Assembly (NCBI RefSeq): GCF_009688965.1
Contig: NZ_AP021875.1
Location: 372,001 to 436,000 of the forward strand
Direction of reading: 5' to 3'
From: Desulfosarcina widdelii
Lineage (GTDB): Bacteria > Desulfobacterota > Desulfobacteria > Desulfobacterales > Desulfosarcinaceae
DNA: 64,000 nucleotides
Shown here: one piece after another, positions 43,836 through 52,558 of the stretch
How positions within the stretch are numbered: the stretch's first letter is position 1
Layout: each line of letters opens with the position of its first letter
Notes under the pieces: model-generated
Told to the model about the DNA's origin: nothing
The model's database searches: none
What the model saw: only the letters and a program-made list of their open reading frames with translations
Position numbers and translations under genes: made by a program

Positions 43836-44852
43836 CTAATTATGGCACAAGTTTCGATTTAAATGGGGTGACACTTTTTCGGGTTTACGGATGATGATCA
43901 TCCGTTTGCGCTCCATCCATTTCCTGGCCGATACGCGCCATGCGGTCGGATCGATCTCATTTTTCCCGGCACGCTGAGAGATGTCAAGGGCCAGATCAAA
44001 GATCCAGTCATACGCCTCCTTTCGTTGACGTTTCGTACAGCGCAACCGCGATGACGAAAAATAAGCCCGGCAGGCGTTCTTGCCGGACAGGCTGCGCCGG
44101 GGAAGGTGGTTCCATGCATGAGCGGCGTTGTCCACCTGCAGGGCCAGTTCCTTTCTCGTATCGGCGGCGTGCTTCCATTTCCTCAACCAGGTTTTCACCT
44201 CCCCCTGGCTGTGTTCGATGGCCCCGTTGTAGCTGGGCGTGTAAAAGGGGCTGTTGATCGGGATGACCATATGTTCTTCCAAAAGCGCGTTCACAGACAC
44301 ATGGTTCAGGTTGCCGGCGTTGTCCCGCTTGATGAACAGCGGTGGTCCGAAGCGGCAAAAGTGCCGGGACAGATGACCGGCGATCTCCTCCCCGCAGGGT
44401 TCGGCCGAACCGGTCAGGGGTGCGAACTTGTAACGGGAGCACAAGTCCTGGACGTTCTGGACATGGCAATCCCGGTACTCCAGACCGTCCATTGCCCATG
44501 ACAGATCCGGCTTCAGCCAGACCACCTGGCACGGCTTTGCGTTGGTGGCCGACCGAACTTCCCGGACCAGTTCATTCAGTTCCCTGCGGGAGATGCTCTC
44601 GGCGTGGGCGTCATGAAGTCTACCGGTACCGCGGCTGCGTTTGCGGCCGTGATCCAGATCCCGGATCTGTTGCTTCAACCCGGCCAGATTCAACGGCCGA
44701 ACCTTTTTCGGGCCGCGTTTTTCCAAGGCAGAATGCCCGCTGGCAATCCGCTGTTTCCAGCGCATCAGGGTTCGATAGCGCAGCCCCACCTGGGCCGCAC
44801 AGCAGGCATACGACAGCGAGAATTTCGTTTTGGCATCCTCGATCATGGCCAC
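43836..44852 (-). CDS. DDE integrase-type transposase (second catalytic ORF)
   Basis: 338 residues. Catalytic residues: Asp in LSWAMDGLEYRD, Asp in FIKRDNAGNLN and Glu in YNGAIEHSQGEVK, with exactly 35 residues between the last Asp and Glu (D35E of the rve integrase core). The N-terminus YACCAAQVGLRYRTLMRWKQ is a helix-turn-helix. IS3/IS2-like OrfB type. Its stop lies 12 bases inside the element end. Confidence 0.85.
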   Translation of the reverse strand: MAMIEDAKTKFSLSYACCAAQVGLRYRTLMRWKQRIASGHSALEKRGPKKVRPLNLAGLKQQIRDLDHGRKRSRGTGRLHDAHAESISRRELNELVREVRSATNAKPCQVVWLKPDLSWAMDGLEYRDCHVQNVQDLCSRYKFAPLTGSAEPCGEEIAGHLSRHFCRFGPPLFIKRDNAGNLNHVSVNALLEEHMVIPINSPFYTPSYNGAIEHSQGEVKTWLRKWKHAADTRKELALQVDNAAHAWNHLPRRSLSGKNACRAYFSSSRLRCTKRQRKEAYDWIFDLALDISQRAGKNEIDPTAWRVSARKWMERKRMIIIRKPEKVSPHLNRNLCHN

Positions 44853-44868
44853 CGCCTGTCGGATGCGC

Positions 44869-45219
44869 TCATTTTTTTTTCGCCCGGTCGCTGCCGGTTG
44901 AAGGAAGCTTGAGATCCATCAGCACGTCCTTGAGTGCCATTTTGTGGTTCAGCAGGTCGATCTGCCGGTTGGCTTCCCCGAGCTGCTTCTCCAGCCATTG
45001 GCGATGGTCGTCGGCAGGGTGCGGCGGTCGTCCCGGCAGCTGGTCGGTCACACTGTCCAGAAGGGCGGACAGTCCCCGCTGCTCCCACTTGTAGAACGTT
45101 TTGCGTGAGACCCCCAGGCGGTCGGCGGCCTGGCCGGCAGTCAGCAGGCCGCAGCGGACCTTCATGATCATCTCGGCTCTGCGCCGCGCCGTCTGACGGG
45201 TCGATGGTTGTTTGGCCAT
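44869..45219 (-). CDS. Helix-turn-helix transposition protein
   Basis: 116 residues. TAGQAADRLGVSRKTFYKWE is a clear helix-turn-helix, followed by a leucine/glutamine coiled region (LEKQLGEANRQIDLLNHKMA). Lies between the other ORFs of the element, 16 bases before the integrase start. Probably a DNA-binding accessory, similar to OrfA of IS3-type elements. Confidence 0.75.
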   Translation of the reverse strand: MAKQPSTRQTARRRAEMIMKVRCGLLTAGQAADRLGVSRKTFYKWEQRGLSALLDSVTDQLPGRPPHPADDHRQWLEKQLGEANRQIDLLNHKMALKDVLMDLKLPSTGSDRAKKK

Positions 45220-45231
45220 AGGTGTCCTCGC

Positions 45232-45540
45232 CTATCCGGCCGCAGCTGCCTTCTGGATCGATTGGAGACGCTTTTCCAACTTGCCGGGTTCGCTCAGCTT
45301 CTTTTCGATCAGCCGTGACAACCGCTGGTTGATCGGCGGCAGCGGATCCTTCTTGTTTGGGTCCAGGGCCTTGAGCATCCCCTCGATGGCCAGGTTCTGC
45401 CACTGCCCCAACAGCGTCGGGCTGATCGACAGTTCCTGACACACCTGGGCGCTCGTGCGGCGCTCGCTCCAGATCGACAACACGGCCGTAATTTTCTGCT
45501 GCGGATCGAATACTCTGCGGATTCGTTGGTTTGTCTTCAT
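45232..45540 (-). CDS. IS3/IS911-like OrfA transposition protein
   Basis: 102 residues. RRVFDPQQKITAVLSIWSER, then RTSAQVCQELSISPTLLGQW, is the OrfA-type helix-turn-helix. It starts inside the long frame of the upstream transposase, in a different frame. Confidence 0.75.
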   Translation of the reverse strand: MKTNQRIRRVFDPQQKITAVLSIWSERRTSAQVCQELSISPTLLGQWQNLAIEGMLKALDPNKKDPLPPINQRLSRLIEKKLSEPGKLEKRLQSIQKAAAAG

Positions 45541-46690
45541 GATCTATATCCTTTCTTGCATCGTACACAAGTTCTTTTTCGTGACTGGCTTCGTCTACCA
45601 GCATCCTGACCTTACCCTTTTCGGCACGGATGACCACCGACTGGCCGCCCATGCGGCCGACCATGTAAAACGGATCCACCGGTCGACCCCGGAGGGCCAG
45701 CTCCAGCACGTTCTCCTCGAGGCCGCGCTGCAGGGTCTTTTTCAGGTCGTGGGCGATCTCGAAAAAGCGATCGGCCGGGCAAAGGCCGCCGATGCCCTGG
45801 TGGGGGCGCTTGTGGTTGTAATAGTTGATCCAAAAAGAAGTCCGTTCCACCGCCTGCGCGAAGCTGTCGAACTGCGCCCGCTGAAGGAACTCGCCCAGGA
45901 TCGATTTCCAGAAGCGTTCGATCTTGCCCAGCGTCATGGGATGATGGGGGCGGGAACGGATGTGTTTGACGCGGTCTTTTTTCATCTCCCGTTCGAAGCG
46001 GGTCTTGCCGCGCCAGTTCGTATACTGGCGACCGTTATCGGTGAGCATCTCTTTGGGAACCCCGTACTCGGCCACGCCCCGGCGGTAGGTCTCCAGCACG
46101 TGCTCGGCGGTCTGGCTGCGGTACAGTCCCAGGGCGGTGATGTAACGGCTGTAGTCGTCCATGAAGCCGATCAGGTAGGCGTTACGACCCGCCAGGCGGA
46201 AGGTCATGATGTCGCTCTGCCACATCTGGTTGGGACGGGCGCGTTCGAAAAACCGGGGCTTGGGCGGATTCCTTACCGGTTTGCGTTTCGCCTTGTTCAC
46301 CATCCCCTTTTCGGATAAGGTTTTGTGGACGGTGCTCTGGCTGGTGGGAATCAGGAAAAACCGTTTGAGAACGTCGGCGATGCGCCTGGCACCGTACTCC
46401 GGATGCGACTTCTTGACGGCGATCGCCCGTTCCTGGATCTCTGGCGTTACGGAAGGCTTGCCGCCCGGCCGAGGCTTCGGCGTCAGCCCTTCGACACCGC
46501 CTTGCCGGTAGGCGGAAACCCAGCGCTGGATCGAGTGTTTGCTGATGCCGAACTCCGTGCTGATCAGTGCGGCACTGTAGCCTTCCTCCAGGAAGAGCTT
46601 GACGATCCGGAGGCGGAACTCGACGGGGTAGGCCAACGTCCGTGAAGAACGTTTCCTATCCCCTCCGGCTTTCCGTTTTTTCTTTTTCAT
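45500..46690 (-). CDS. IS481-family transposase
   Basis: The helix-turn-helix region YSAALISTEFGISKHSIQRW is followed by the rve core: MWQSDIMTFRLAGRNAYLIG (Asp), EMLTDNGRQYTNW (Asp) and TLGKIERFWKSILGEF (Glu), and HKRPHQGIGGLCPADRFFE. Intact. The frame stays open to 44843 (615 codons), but beyond about residue 385 it overlaps two other ORFs and turns Arg/Pro/Gly-rich like a shadow translation. I end it near 45500; whether a fusion is made is unresolved. A ribosome site GGAGATC precedes the ATG. Confidence 0.8.
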
Positions 46691-46878
46691 TGGGTGATCT
46701 CCTTTCTGTGTAATTGGTTTTTACACTCAGGAGTGTCACCCCATTTTTTCAATTTCGGTGTGCCATTAACTGGAAATTAGGACATTACCGGAGTGTTACC
46801 CATTTTTTAGCAAATCAAATTGTCAGCAATTGGCGACTATGAGAAAAATTCAAATTCAAGATCTGGGGAAAAAAATCT

Positions 46879-48102
46879 ATGAGAAAAAAATTATTAAAAC
46901 TTTTGCCTTTTCCTTCTGGCTATGAATTTGCGATAACTTTTACTGATGATACTGATTTTTCTACAAGGGAAAATACTGAGCCTGTTTATAATTTTCTATA
47001 CAAGATGAAGATAAAAGGTACAAAAACTGTTTGGACAACAAAACAAAAGAGGACCTCAAGCTTTAACAAAAAGAATGAAAAGAATGTACACGCTAATATA
47101 AAAAATGGATCAACTATACAAAATCAAGATTACTTAGATTTCATACTCTCGCTAAAGCAAAGAAACTTTGAAATAGCACTGCATAATGTAGCTGCCGGTA
47201 ATTCTTATAGAAATGAAATTATTGAGGGAATAGAAAGATTTAAAACAACATTTGGTGAGTATCCAAAAATTAACATATTTCATGAAAAAAATATGGAAAA
47301 CCTATATGCTGGATATTATAAATTAAACTGTTTACCATTTAAAGTTATCGAAAAAGTTTTACATAACAGTGATTATCAAGGTCATATTGAAGGTAGCCCA
47401 TATTTCTGGGGAGATATTGCTATGAAAAATATAAAATATATGAGGATACCTTTTCATACAATAAAAGAAATTAACACTTTAAAGATAAACCCCACCATGC
47501 CTTTTTATGATCCCAATAGGCCATATGTAAATTATTGGTTTAGTTGCTCAGATGGTTCATGTATCCATATGTTTAAAAAATTATTAACAAAAAAAAATAT
47601 TGATAATCTCATAAGAGAAAATGGTGCATGTATTATTTATACTCATTTTTCAAAGGGATTTGCTGAAAGAGTGAATAAACGTTATGTGTTGAATGATGGA
47701 TTTGTCAATATTATCAAAAGGATTTCTAAGTATAATAACGCATGGTTTCCAACTGTTTCAGAATTTCTTGATAGGCTTTTAATTATTAAAAAGGTTTCTG
47801 TAATACAAAATAAATACGATGTTAGAATAACAAATAATAATGATTTTGATGTTGACAGTATTACTTTAAAAGTTGCTCCAGGATTTGTATTGAAAGATCC
47901 AAAAGGAAAAGAACTAAAGGCAACCAAGAATGGGATAATAATAATTGATAATTTAAAATCAAATTCTACCATATTATTTCAAAGTAATGAGATTGGAAAA
48001 TATAATAAATATTTAAAAAATAATTTTATTCCTAAATCTGAAAGAGCTACCTTAGAATTCTATAATTATTATGGTTTGTTAAAGTCGAGCATTAAATTGT
48101 AA
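46879..48102 (+). CDS. Polysaccharide deacetylase-like protein
   Basis: 407 residues. FAITFTDDTDFSTRENTEPV near residue 20 resembles the first metal-binding Asp motif of NodB-type deacetylases, and later IALHNVAAGNSYRNEI and YTHFSKG give His-containing segments. A beta-rich C-terminal region (VRITNNNDFDVDSITLKVAP) follows. No signal peptide, so it may act on a cytoplasmic lipid-linked intermediate or be exported otherwise. Remote similarity only; catalytic residues not certain. It is immediately right of the IS481-type element. Confidence 0.6.
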   Translation: MRKKLLKLLPFPSGYEFAITFTDDTDFSTRENTEPVYNFLYKMKIKGTKTVWTTKQKRTSSFNKKNEKNVHANIKNGSTIQNQDYLDFILSLKQRNFEIALHNVAAGNSYRNEIIEGIERFKTTFGEYPKINIFHEKNMENLYAGYYKLNCLPFKVIEKVLHNSDYQGHIEGSPYFWGDIAMKNIKYMRIPFHTIKEINTLKINPTMPFYDPNRPYVNYWFSCSDGSCIHMFKKLLTKKNIDNLIRENGACIIYTHFSKGFAERVNKRYVLNDGFVNIIKRISKYNNAWFPTVSEFLDRLLIIKKVSVIQNKYDVRITNNNDFDVDSITLKVAPGFVLKDPKGKELKATKNGIIIIDNLKSNSTILFQSNEIGKYNKYLKNNFIPKSERATLEFYNYYGLLKSSIKL

Positions 48103-48105
48103 AAG

Positions 48106-48530
48106 TCAAAAAACTACCGGAAAATTCGTCCTCTCGGCCGGTGACAATGGATAAGCTTTTTCCAGCTTTCGCCGCTGGATAACGTACAATATTTTTCGCA
48201 CATTTGAGGCGGTGGCCTCGATATGGTTAAATACAGGTTGCGAGACCAAACATTTAACCAGGAGTTTGAGGTTGCGGTTATGTTTTAGTGAACTATCGAG
48301 TGCCAGGTCCGCGGAGCAGAGAGTATTGTCCATGTTTTTGTAGCCCATGAATATTCTCCAACTAATTGTAATGTAGATATGTATTATGAACGTCATCAAA
48401 AAGCAAGCAAGAATGCAATAACCCGATGATATATTTGTTAAATTGATATTAACATCACAACTGGAGAGGGAGGCGGATTGATCTTGCGCCTAAATTCCTA
48501 TTGGTTTGGCAAAGGTCTTTCAGCAGACCA
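48106..48530 (-). mobile_element. Degenerate mobile-element remnant, copy 2
   Basis: On the minus strand MGYKNMDNTLCSADLALDSS then LKHNRNLKLLVKCL resembles a transposase N-terminus, continuing into VRKILYVIQRRKLEKAYPL. About 48263-48528 is a direct repeat of 31953-32210. The family could not be named. Catalytic motifs are absent. Confidence 0.55.
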
Positions 48531-48731
48531 TCAAGTTTGGCATATTGTTTGCTGTTGATATGCTTAAACGGAATTTCACGATGGTCAAACGAAAAAGATA
48601 AGTACATTGCTATAATAGAATGAAAAATATCTGTAATATTTAAAAAAATTGATGATCCAAAAAATTTAACAGGTAGAAGTCGATTTGATTTTGTACTGTA
48701 TTATCATTTAATTATTTCTGAGGAGAAAATT
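48531..48731. other. AT-rich leader region
   Basis: No gene recognised. It ends with TCTGAGGAGAAAATT, a strong ribosome site for the next gene, and probably includes its promoter. Confidence 0.4.
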
Positions 48732-49910
48732 ATGTATCTAAAGTCACTTATTATAATAATGAAGGAAAAATTAAAAATATATGACGGCAAATATATGTCC
48801 AACATACTAAAAATATTAGCTATTAGTGTTATTTTAAATATTCCTGTTACAGCATTGTCTTCTCCAAGTATATCTTCTGTGGAGGGAACTGTTAAAGACG
48901 GTAGCAGAATTTTTATCACCGGTAATGATTTTGGTGCAAATGGCCCTAATATTTTTCTATTTGATGACTTTTCTGGAGGTGAAAACGGAGAAGTTTTTCC
49001 CGATAAGAGCGCAATCATAGGCACTTGGGATTTAAAGCGTGGAAAAGTATGGACCGATAATTTATTATCGAAAAATCAGGGATCACGGCATACAGGGTTA
49101 GACGGTGGTATGCAGAATCGTATACTTTTTGGATCTGTTCAAGAGGAAATATTCATATCAAGTATAGCTTATGTCCCAGATGGATATCGCTTCCCAGGAG
49201 CGGCAACAGAAAACGCTCTTGACAGTAACCCCAATATCAAACACGCGTGGTTATTTTATACCGCTGATGGTTATAGCGTTGACAACGATCCAGATATGTG
49301 GATGCCTGGGGTTGATACTGGTGGGAATTGGCAAACATTGATGTCCAATGATACTCGCAGCCCACGGCAAGGTTGGCGTAGCGGTTCAGCAGAACAGCAG
49401 TGGGCTTGGAACGAACCTGTAAGGTGGTCGTTTTGGTTTAAAGGTAATGGAACAACCGCCTCTGGTTCGAGAGAGTATCATGGCGCGGTGAGTTCTTCCG
49501 GGCATACATTCTACGAAAACCACAATGTGGCATGGTTCGATACAAGTGATCATGCTTATGGTTTTGATCGTATGACAATTCCAGGCTATTTATCTCGCGA
49601 TTCATATCCAACTTATAACTACGTTATTGATGACGTTTATGTGGCGGTTGGTCCAAATGCTGCTGCTCGTGTTGAAATAGGTAACAATGCTAAGTACACT
49701 AATTGTACAAAATTAGCTATTATGACTCCTACGAGTTGGAGTGATAATAAAATAGAGGCTGTTGTCCGTGAGGGAATGATTGATACAAATGATACTCTTT
49801 ATCTTTACGTTATAGACAATAATAATGTTTGTTCTGATGGATACCCCATTTCCATTAGCACTCAAGATGATGATTTAGACCCACCACAAAATCTTAAGGT
49901 AATTGATTAA
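48732..49910 (+). CDS. Secreted IPT/TIG-like domain protein
   Basis: 392 residues. AGGAG 6 nt upstream supports ATG 48732; a second Met at residue 22 begins a standard signal peptide (MSNILKILAISVILNIPVTA). PSISSVEGTVKDGSRIFITG, then NDFGANGPNI, is a TIG/IPT-like beta fold. Next comes a long Trp/Gly-rich beta region (WMPGVDTGGNWQTLMSND, then EQQWAWNEPVRWSFWFKGNG) resembling a carbohydrate-binding or lectin-like fold. It ends DDDLDPPQNLKVID, the usual linker before a fibronectin-type or sorting region, and then stops 120 bp before the IS cluster. It may be truncated. Context suggests an extracellular protein linked with the polysaccharide. Confidence 0.65.
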   Translation: MYLKSLIIIMKEKLKIYDGKYMSNILKILAISVILNIPVTALSSPSISSVEGTVKDGSRIFITGNDFGANGPNIFLFDDFSGGENGEVFPDKSAIIGTWDLKRGKVWTDNLLSKNQGSRHTGLDGGMQNRILFGSVQEEIFISSIAYVPDGYRFPGAATENALDSNPNIKHAWLFYTADGYSVDNDPDMWMPGVDTGGNWQTLMSNDTRSPRQGWRSGSAEQQWAWNEPVRWSFWFKGNGTTASGSREYHGAVSSSGHTFYENHNVAWFDTSDHAYGFDRMTIPGYLSRDSYPTYNYVIDDVYVAVGPNAAARVEIGNNAKYTNCTKLAIMTPTSWSDNKIEAVVREGMIDTNDTLYLYVIDNNNVCSDGYPISISTQDDDLDPPQNLKVID

Positions 49911-50049
49911 GTTATGGCACCAAATCACACAGGTAATCTGAGATAATCTCGAAGACATCCATGTGCCTGTGGTTGTACCGAAATTCTAGAGTGTGAAATT
50001 AGGGATGCCAAGTCAAATGGCTGATATCCGGGACGCCCATTAAAGGGCG

Positions 50050-50434
50050 GGTCAAGTAAAAAAACACCTCCCCGTGCGAAACGCATGACTGATTTTCGCT
50101 TGACCACATTTTTGTTTGAACGACAGATTCGCTGTTTTCCCTTCTTCCGCACCCGTTGCTTCAATGATGTCGGCTGAATCGATGATGGTCGATCCGCACC
50201 AGTCACCCATCGGGATCAAGGTGGTCTATGCCACCCCTGGCTCAAAGAGCCCCAGAAAACCTTCGGTACCATGCCGATACCAAATGATGTTTCACAGACC
50301 GGTGGCTGGAAGCCAGCCCCATCGTGGTTCACGGCATGGGCGGATGAATCGAAAAACAGGCGGGATGCGGCAGTTCCAATCAGACCCTATGGATGATACC
50401 AACCCCAGAAATGGATCACTGCCGCACCCAGATT
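50050..50434 (-). ncRNA. Putative guide (seekRNA/bridge RNA) region of IS1111 copy 1
   Basis: 385 bases downstream of the transposase, inside the element. It matches the other two copies essentially perfectly, including copy 3 whose transposase has diverged. Several dyads are visible, for example GGTGGC/GCCACC and 'ggctggaagccagcc'. In IS1111 elements the non-coding guide RNA lies downstream of the transposase; assignment here is by position and conservation. A 108-codon plus-strand frame here is not believed. Confidence 0.55.
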
Positions 50435-51451
50435 TTACCTGAATAATAATGCCGGATCGTAGGTCGTTTGATCCCGCATGATAAAATATGACGCCTTACT
50501 CAACTTGTTGGCCAAAGCCTTGATGGCCACGGTGTAATTTTTCTCAGCCATTTTGCGCTCAAGAAACTTCCGTGCCTGAGAACAACTACGCTTATTGTGA
50601 TTGGCCGCTTCCACATAGGCCCAGGCCAGGTATCGGTTTCCGTTCTTGCGGTTGTTGTTGCCTTTCTTTTTGCCGTTTGACAGGCTCTGTGCCTTTACAC
50701 ACCGACAATAAGACGAGTAGTGACCAACTTTCTCGAATCGCCTTATATCTCCTACCTCAAGCATGATTGTCATGGCCAGAATCCTTCCGATGCCTGGTAT
50801 GGTGAGCAAGCCTCTATAGGCGCTGTCCAACTCGACCATGGTCTCAACTTCCGATTCGATGGCCTCAATCTGTTTGCCCAGGAAACGAATTGTTTCTATC
50901 TGATGAAGGGCTGTGGAGACCAGATGCGGACAGTCAAACATCTGCTTGATGAAATCGTCCCGGAAACGGACGATGGCGCTGACGCTTTGCTCAACGCCTC
51001 GATTGCGAGCAATCATACTTTGAAGGCTGAGGGTTTGAGTGGTTCTCTGCTTGACGAACATCATCCTTCTTCGGAACATATCCCTTACGGATCGTAGCTT
51101 CTTGGGATAAATGTAACCTTGGGCCAGGATGCCCAACTGCAGCAGGTGCGCCAGCCAGAAAGCATCCTTTTTGTCATCCCTGTGCTTCAAACCCTTGTAC
51201 TGCTGGATGGCCGCCGGGTTGGCCAAGTGGACCTTGTAATTATTTTCCATCAGGCCATCCACAAGCCAATACCAATTGTAGGTTGACTCCACGACAACCC
51301 CTTGCAGTGTGCGCTTGTACTTGCGCAATACTTTCAGCACAGTCTTCAGATTGTTGTCATAGCGGCGGCTGTGAAGCCGTTCGTTTTTGTGGTTGATCAC
51401 ACCGATGTAATTGTTGCTTGAATGCAGATCGATTCCGGCGTAAGTTTTCAT
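50435..51451 (-). CDS. IS110-family (IS1111-type) DEDD transposase
   Basis: 338 residues. N-terminal RuvC-like domain: AGIDLHSSNNYIGVI (first Asp), VVVESTYNWYWLVDGL (Glu) and HRDDKKDAFWLAHLL (Asp pair). The C-terminal Transposase_20 domain carries LLTIPGIGRILAMTIMLEVG and the conserved Ser in the KAQSLSNGKKKG segment. Start ATG 51451 with GGGAGG upstream, buried in a hairpin. Identical to the copy at 55829. Confidence 0.92.
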   Translation of the reverse strand: MKTYAGIDLHSSNNYIGVINHKNERLHSRRYDNNLKTVLKVLRKYKRTLQGVVVESTYNWYWLVDGLMENNYKVHLANPAAIQQYKGLKHRDDKKDAFWLAHLLQLGILAQGYIYPKKLRSVRDMFRRRMMFVKQRTTQTLSLQSMIARNRGVEQSVSAIVRFRDDFIKQMFDCPHLVSTALHQIETIRFLGKQIEAIESEVETMVELDSAYRGLLTIPGIGRILAMTIMLEVGDIRRFEKVGHYSSYCRCVKAQSLSNGKKKGNNNRKNGNRYLAWAYVEAANHNKRSCSQARKFLERKMAEKNYTVAIKALANKLSKASYFIMRDQTTYDPALLFR

Positions 51452-51453
51452 AT

Positions 51454-51524
51454 GGCACCTCCCTTTTGTTTGACATGTTACCCAATTATTCCATAGCGAT
51501 GGTCGCTATGGAAAGGGAGGTGCC
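51454..51524 (-). promoter_or_regulatory. Hairpin masking the transposase ribosome-binding site
   Basis: GGCACCTCCCTTT (51454-51466) pairs perfectly with AAAGGGAGGTGCC (51512-51524), and CCATAGCGA with TCGCTATGG forms a second hairpin inside (51491-51511). On the transcribed strand the 3' arm contains GGGAGGTGCC just before ATG. Transcripts entering from outside would hide the ribosome site. The same occurs in copy 2. Confidence 0.7.
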
Positions 51525-51546
51525 TTTTATTTTAACTCGGCGACTA

Positions 51547-51611
51547 GCAGGGAATCATCATGTGCGAGAATGGGCCATAAAAGCTCGTCGGAGCTCATGA
51601 TGATTCCCTGC
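51547..51611. repeat. 16-bp perfect inverted repeat at the IS1111 upstream end
   Basis: GCAGGGAATCATCATG (51547-51562) and CATGATGATTCCCTGC (51596-51611) with a 33-base loop, inside the right inverted repeat of the element. It could be a structured RNA, a terminator for incoming transcription or a recombination site. Repeated identically at 56941-57005. Confidence 0.7.
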
Positions 51612-51640
51612 GGGTTCCATACGCCCTTTAATGATTATCA

Positions 51641-52097
51641 GGCCAAGCTAACTAACTGGAATTAAATTGGAAAGGTTGAAAAAGATGTCTTATTTTGGTT
51701 CTATATCGCGATTTTTAAGGCTGAAAATCGAATTATAGGCGGATTGTCCTTCCCTCAGTTCAAATGCCCCTTCGGTGGGTCTGGCGGAGCGACCCTTTGC
51801 GGATTAGCCACGGACACACACAGACGAACACGGACAGGTTTTTTTGCAGCCTTTGGCTGGAAGGGCTTTTTAATAGGACGCGGATAACCGCGGATGAACA
51901 CGGACTTTAAAGCTGATAGCTCATGGCAAACCAGTTGAAGTAGTTGTATTGAGGGGAAGGGAGGACGGGCATGAAATAATGCGTTTCTATTTAACTGAGG
52001 TGGACCCCATTGGACGGACAGCCTGACGGGTGGAATAAGCTATAAGAAAACAACATTAGAATGAAAAACAAGCTCCCCAAAAAAATAGGACAGAGAT
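51641..52097. repeat. Right-arm 175-bp repeat (copy A) and duplicated flank
   Basis: The 175-bp family covers 51641-51815: 'ggccaagctaactaactgg', 'gttgaaaaagatgtcttat', 'tctatatcgcga', 'cgatttttaaggctgaaaa', 'cccttcggtgggtctggcg'. 51641-52097 as a whole is duplicated, with one extra insertion, at 58153-58654. Repeat arms of opposite orientation to the left arm follow (gcagcctttggctggaaggg, 'cggataaccgcggatgaac'). Confidence 0.8.
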
Positions 52098-52106
52098 TTC
52101 GGGACG

Positions 52107-52212
52107 GGCCAAACCAACTAACTGGAATAAAATCGGAAGAGTTGAAAACGGTGCCTTATTTAGGGTCTATATCGCGATTTTCAAGGCCAAAAATCGAATT
52201 ATAGGCGGATTG
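52107..52212. repeat. Right-arm repeat, copy B (partial)
   Basis: From 'ggccaaaccaactaactgg' to 'ttataggcggattg'. Lacks the last third of the family. From 52213 to 52500 ggttgaatcggttat units and 'gacgggcatgaaattatgcg' are seen but no gene. Confidence 0.75.
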
Positions 52213-52502
52213 TGTTGTCTCAGGACTGTGACCGCCGATTTAATTCCCATCCAATTTCAGCGGATCTAATTCCCACCAAAACCATCGGTGTTCGCCTACC
52301 ACTACCAATAGCTGATGGTCCAGTTGGTTGAATCGGTTATATTTGTTTTGTTGGTTGGATTGGTCAGAACCGCGTTTCAGGCACAGACACGCACGAAAAG
52401 AAAACAAAATCAGGCTACATGTGGGGACGGGCATGAAATTATGCGTTTCCCTTCAAGATTGTGCTCGAACGTGGGTCGACTTGCGGCGTTCATCAGGGGA
52501 CG

Positions 52503-52558
52503 GGCCAAGTCAACAAACTGGAATTATATTGGAAGAGTTGAAAAAGGTGTCTTATTTA
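52503..52558. repeat. Right-arm repeat, copy C, left half (split by IS4)
   Basis: Begins 'ggccaagtcaacaaactgg' and breaks off after TTATTTA where the IS4-family element starts; the right half resumes at 54080. Confidence 0.8.

Larger units (their letters stand above)
43824..46784 (-). mobile_element. Four-ORF IS481-type insertion element
   Basis: About 2.96 kb. Near-terminal inverted repeats contain AATGGGGTGACACT (about 43862) and AGTGTCACCCCATT (about 46732), followed outward by TGTGCCAT on both sides. The ends are proposed as TGT at 43824 and ACA at 46784; no target duplication was found. GC-rich against the AT-rich surrounding locus. It encodes two DDE proteins and two helix-turn-helix proteins, all leftward. 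Confidence 0.75.
50038..51633 (-). mobile_element. IS1111-type (IS110 family) insertion sequence, copy 1
   Basis: Bounded by 12-bp inverted repeats CATTAAAGGGCG (50038-50049) and CGCCCTTTAATG (51622-51633). These subterminal repeats are characteristic of the IS1111 subgroup. Identical over at least 1.78 kb to 55429-57209. Confidence 0.85.

Noticed and set aside
44843..45499. 230-residue C-terminal extension of the IS481 transposase
   Set aside because: Composition (Arg/Pro/Gly/Asp-rich) and full overlap with two plausible ORFs in another frame indicate a shadow frame kept open by high GC. Kept only as an open question.
50116..50442. 108-residue plus-strand ORF present three times (also 54720-55046 and 55510-55836)
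   Set aside because: It lies in the non-coding end of the IS1111 element, antisense to its direction, has no recognisable domain, and its conservation is explained by identical element copies.
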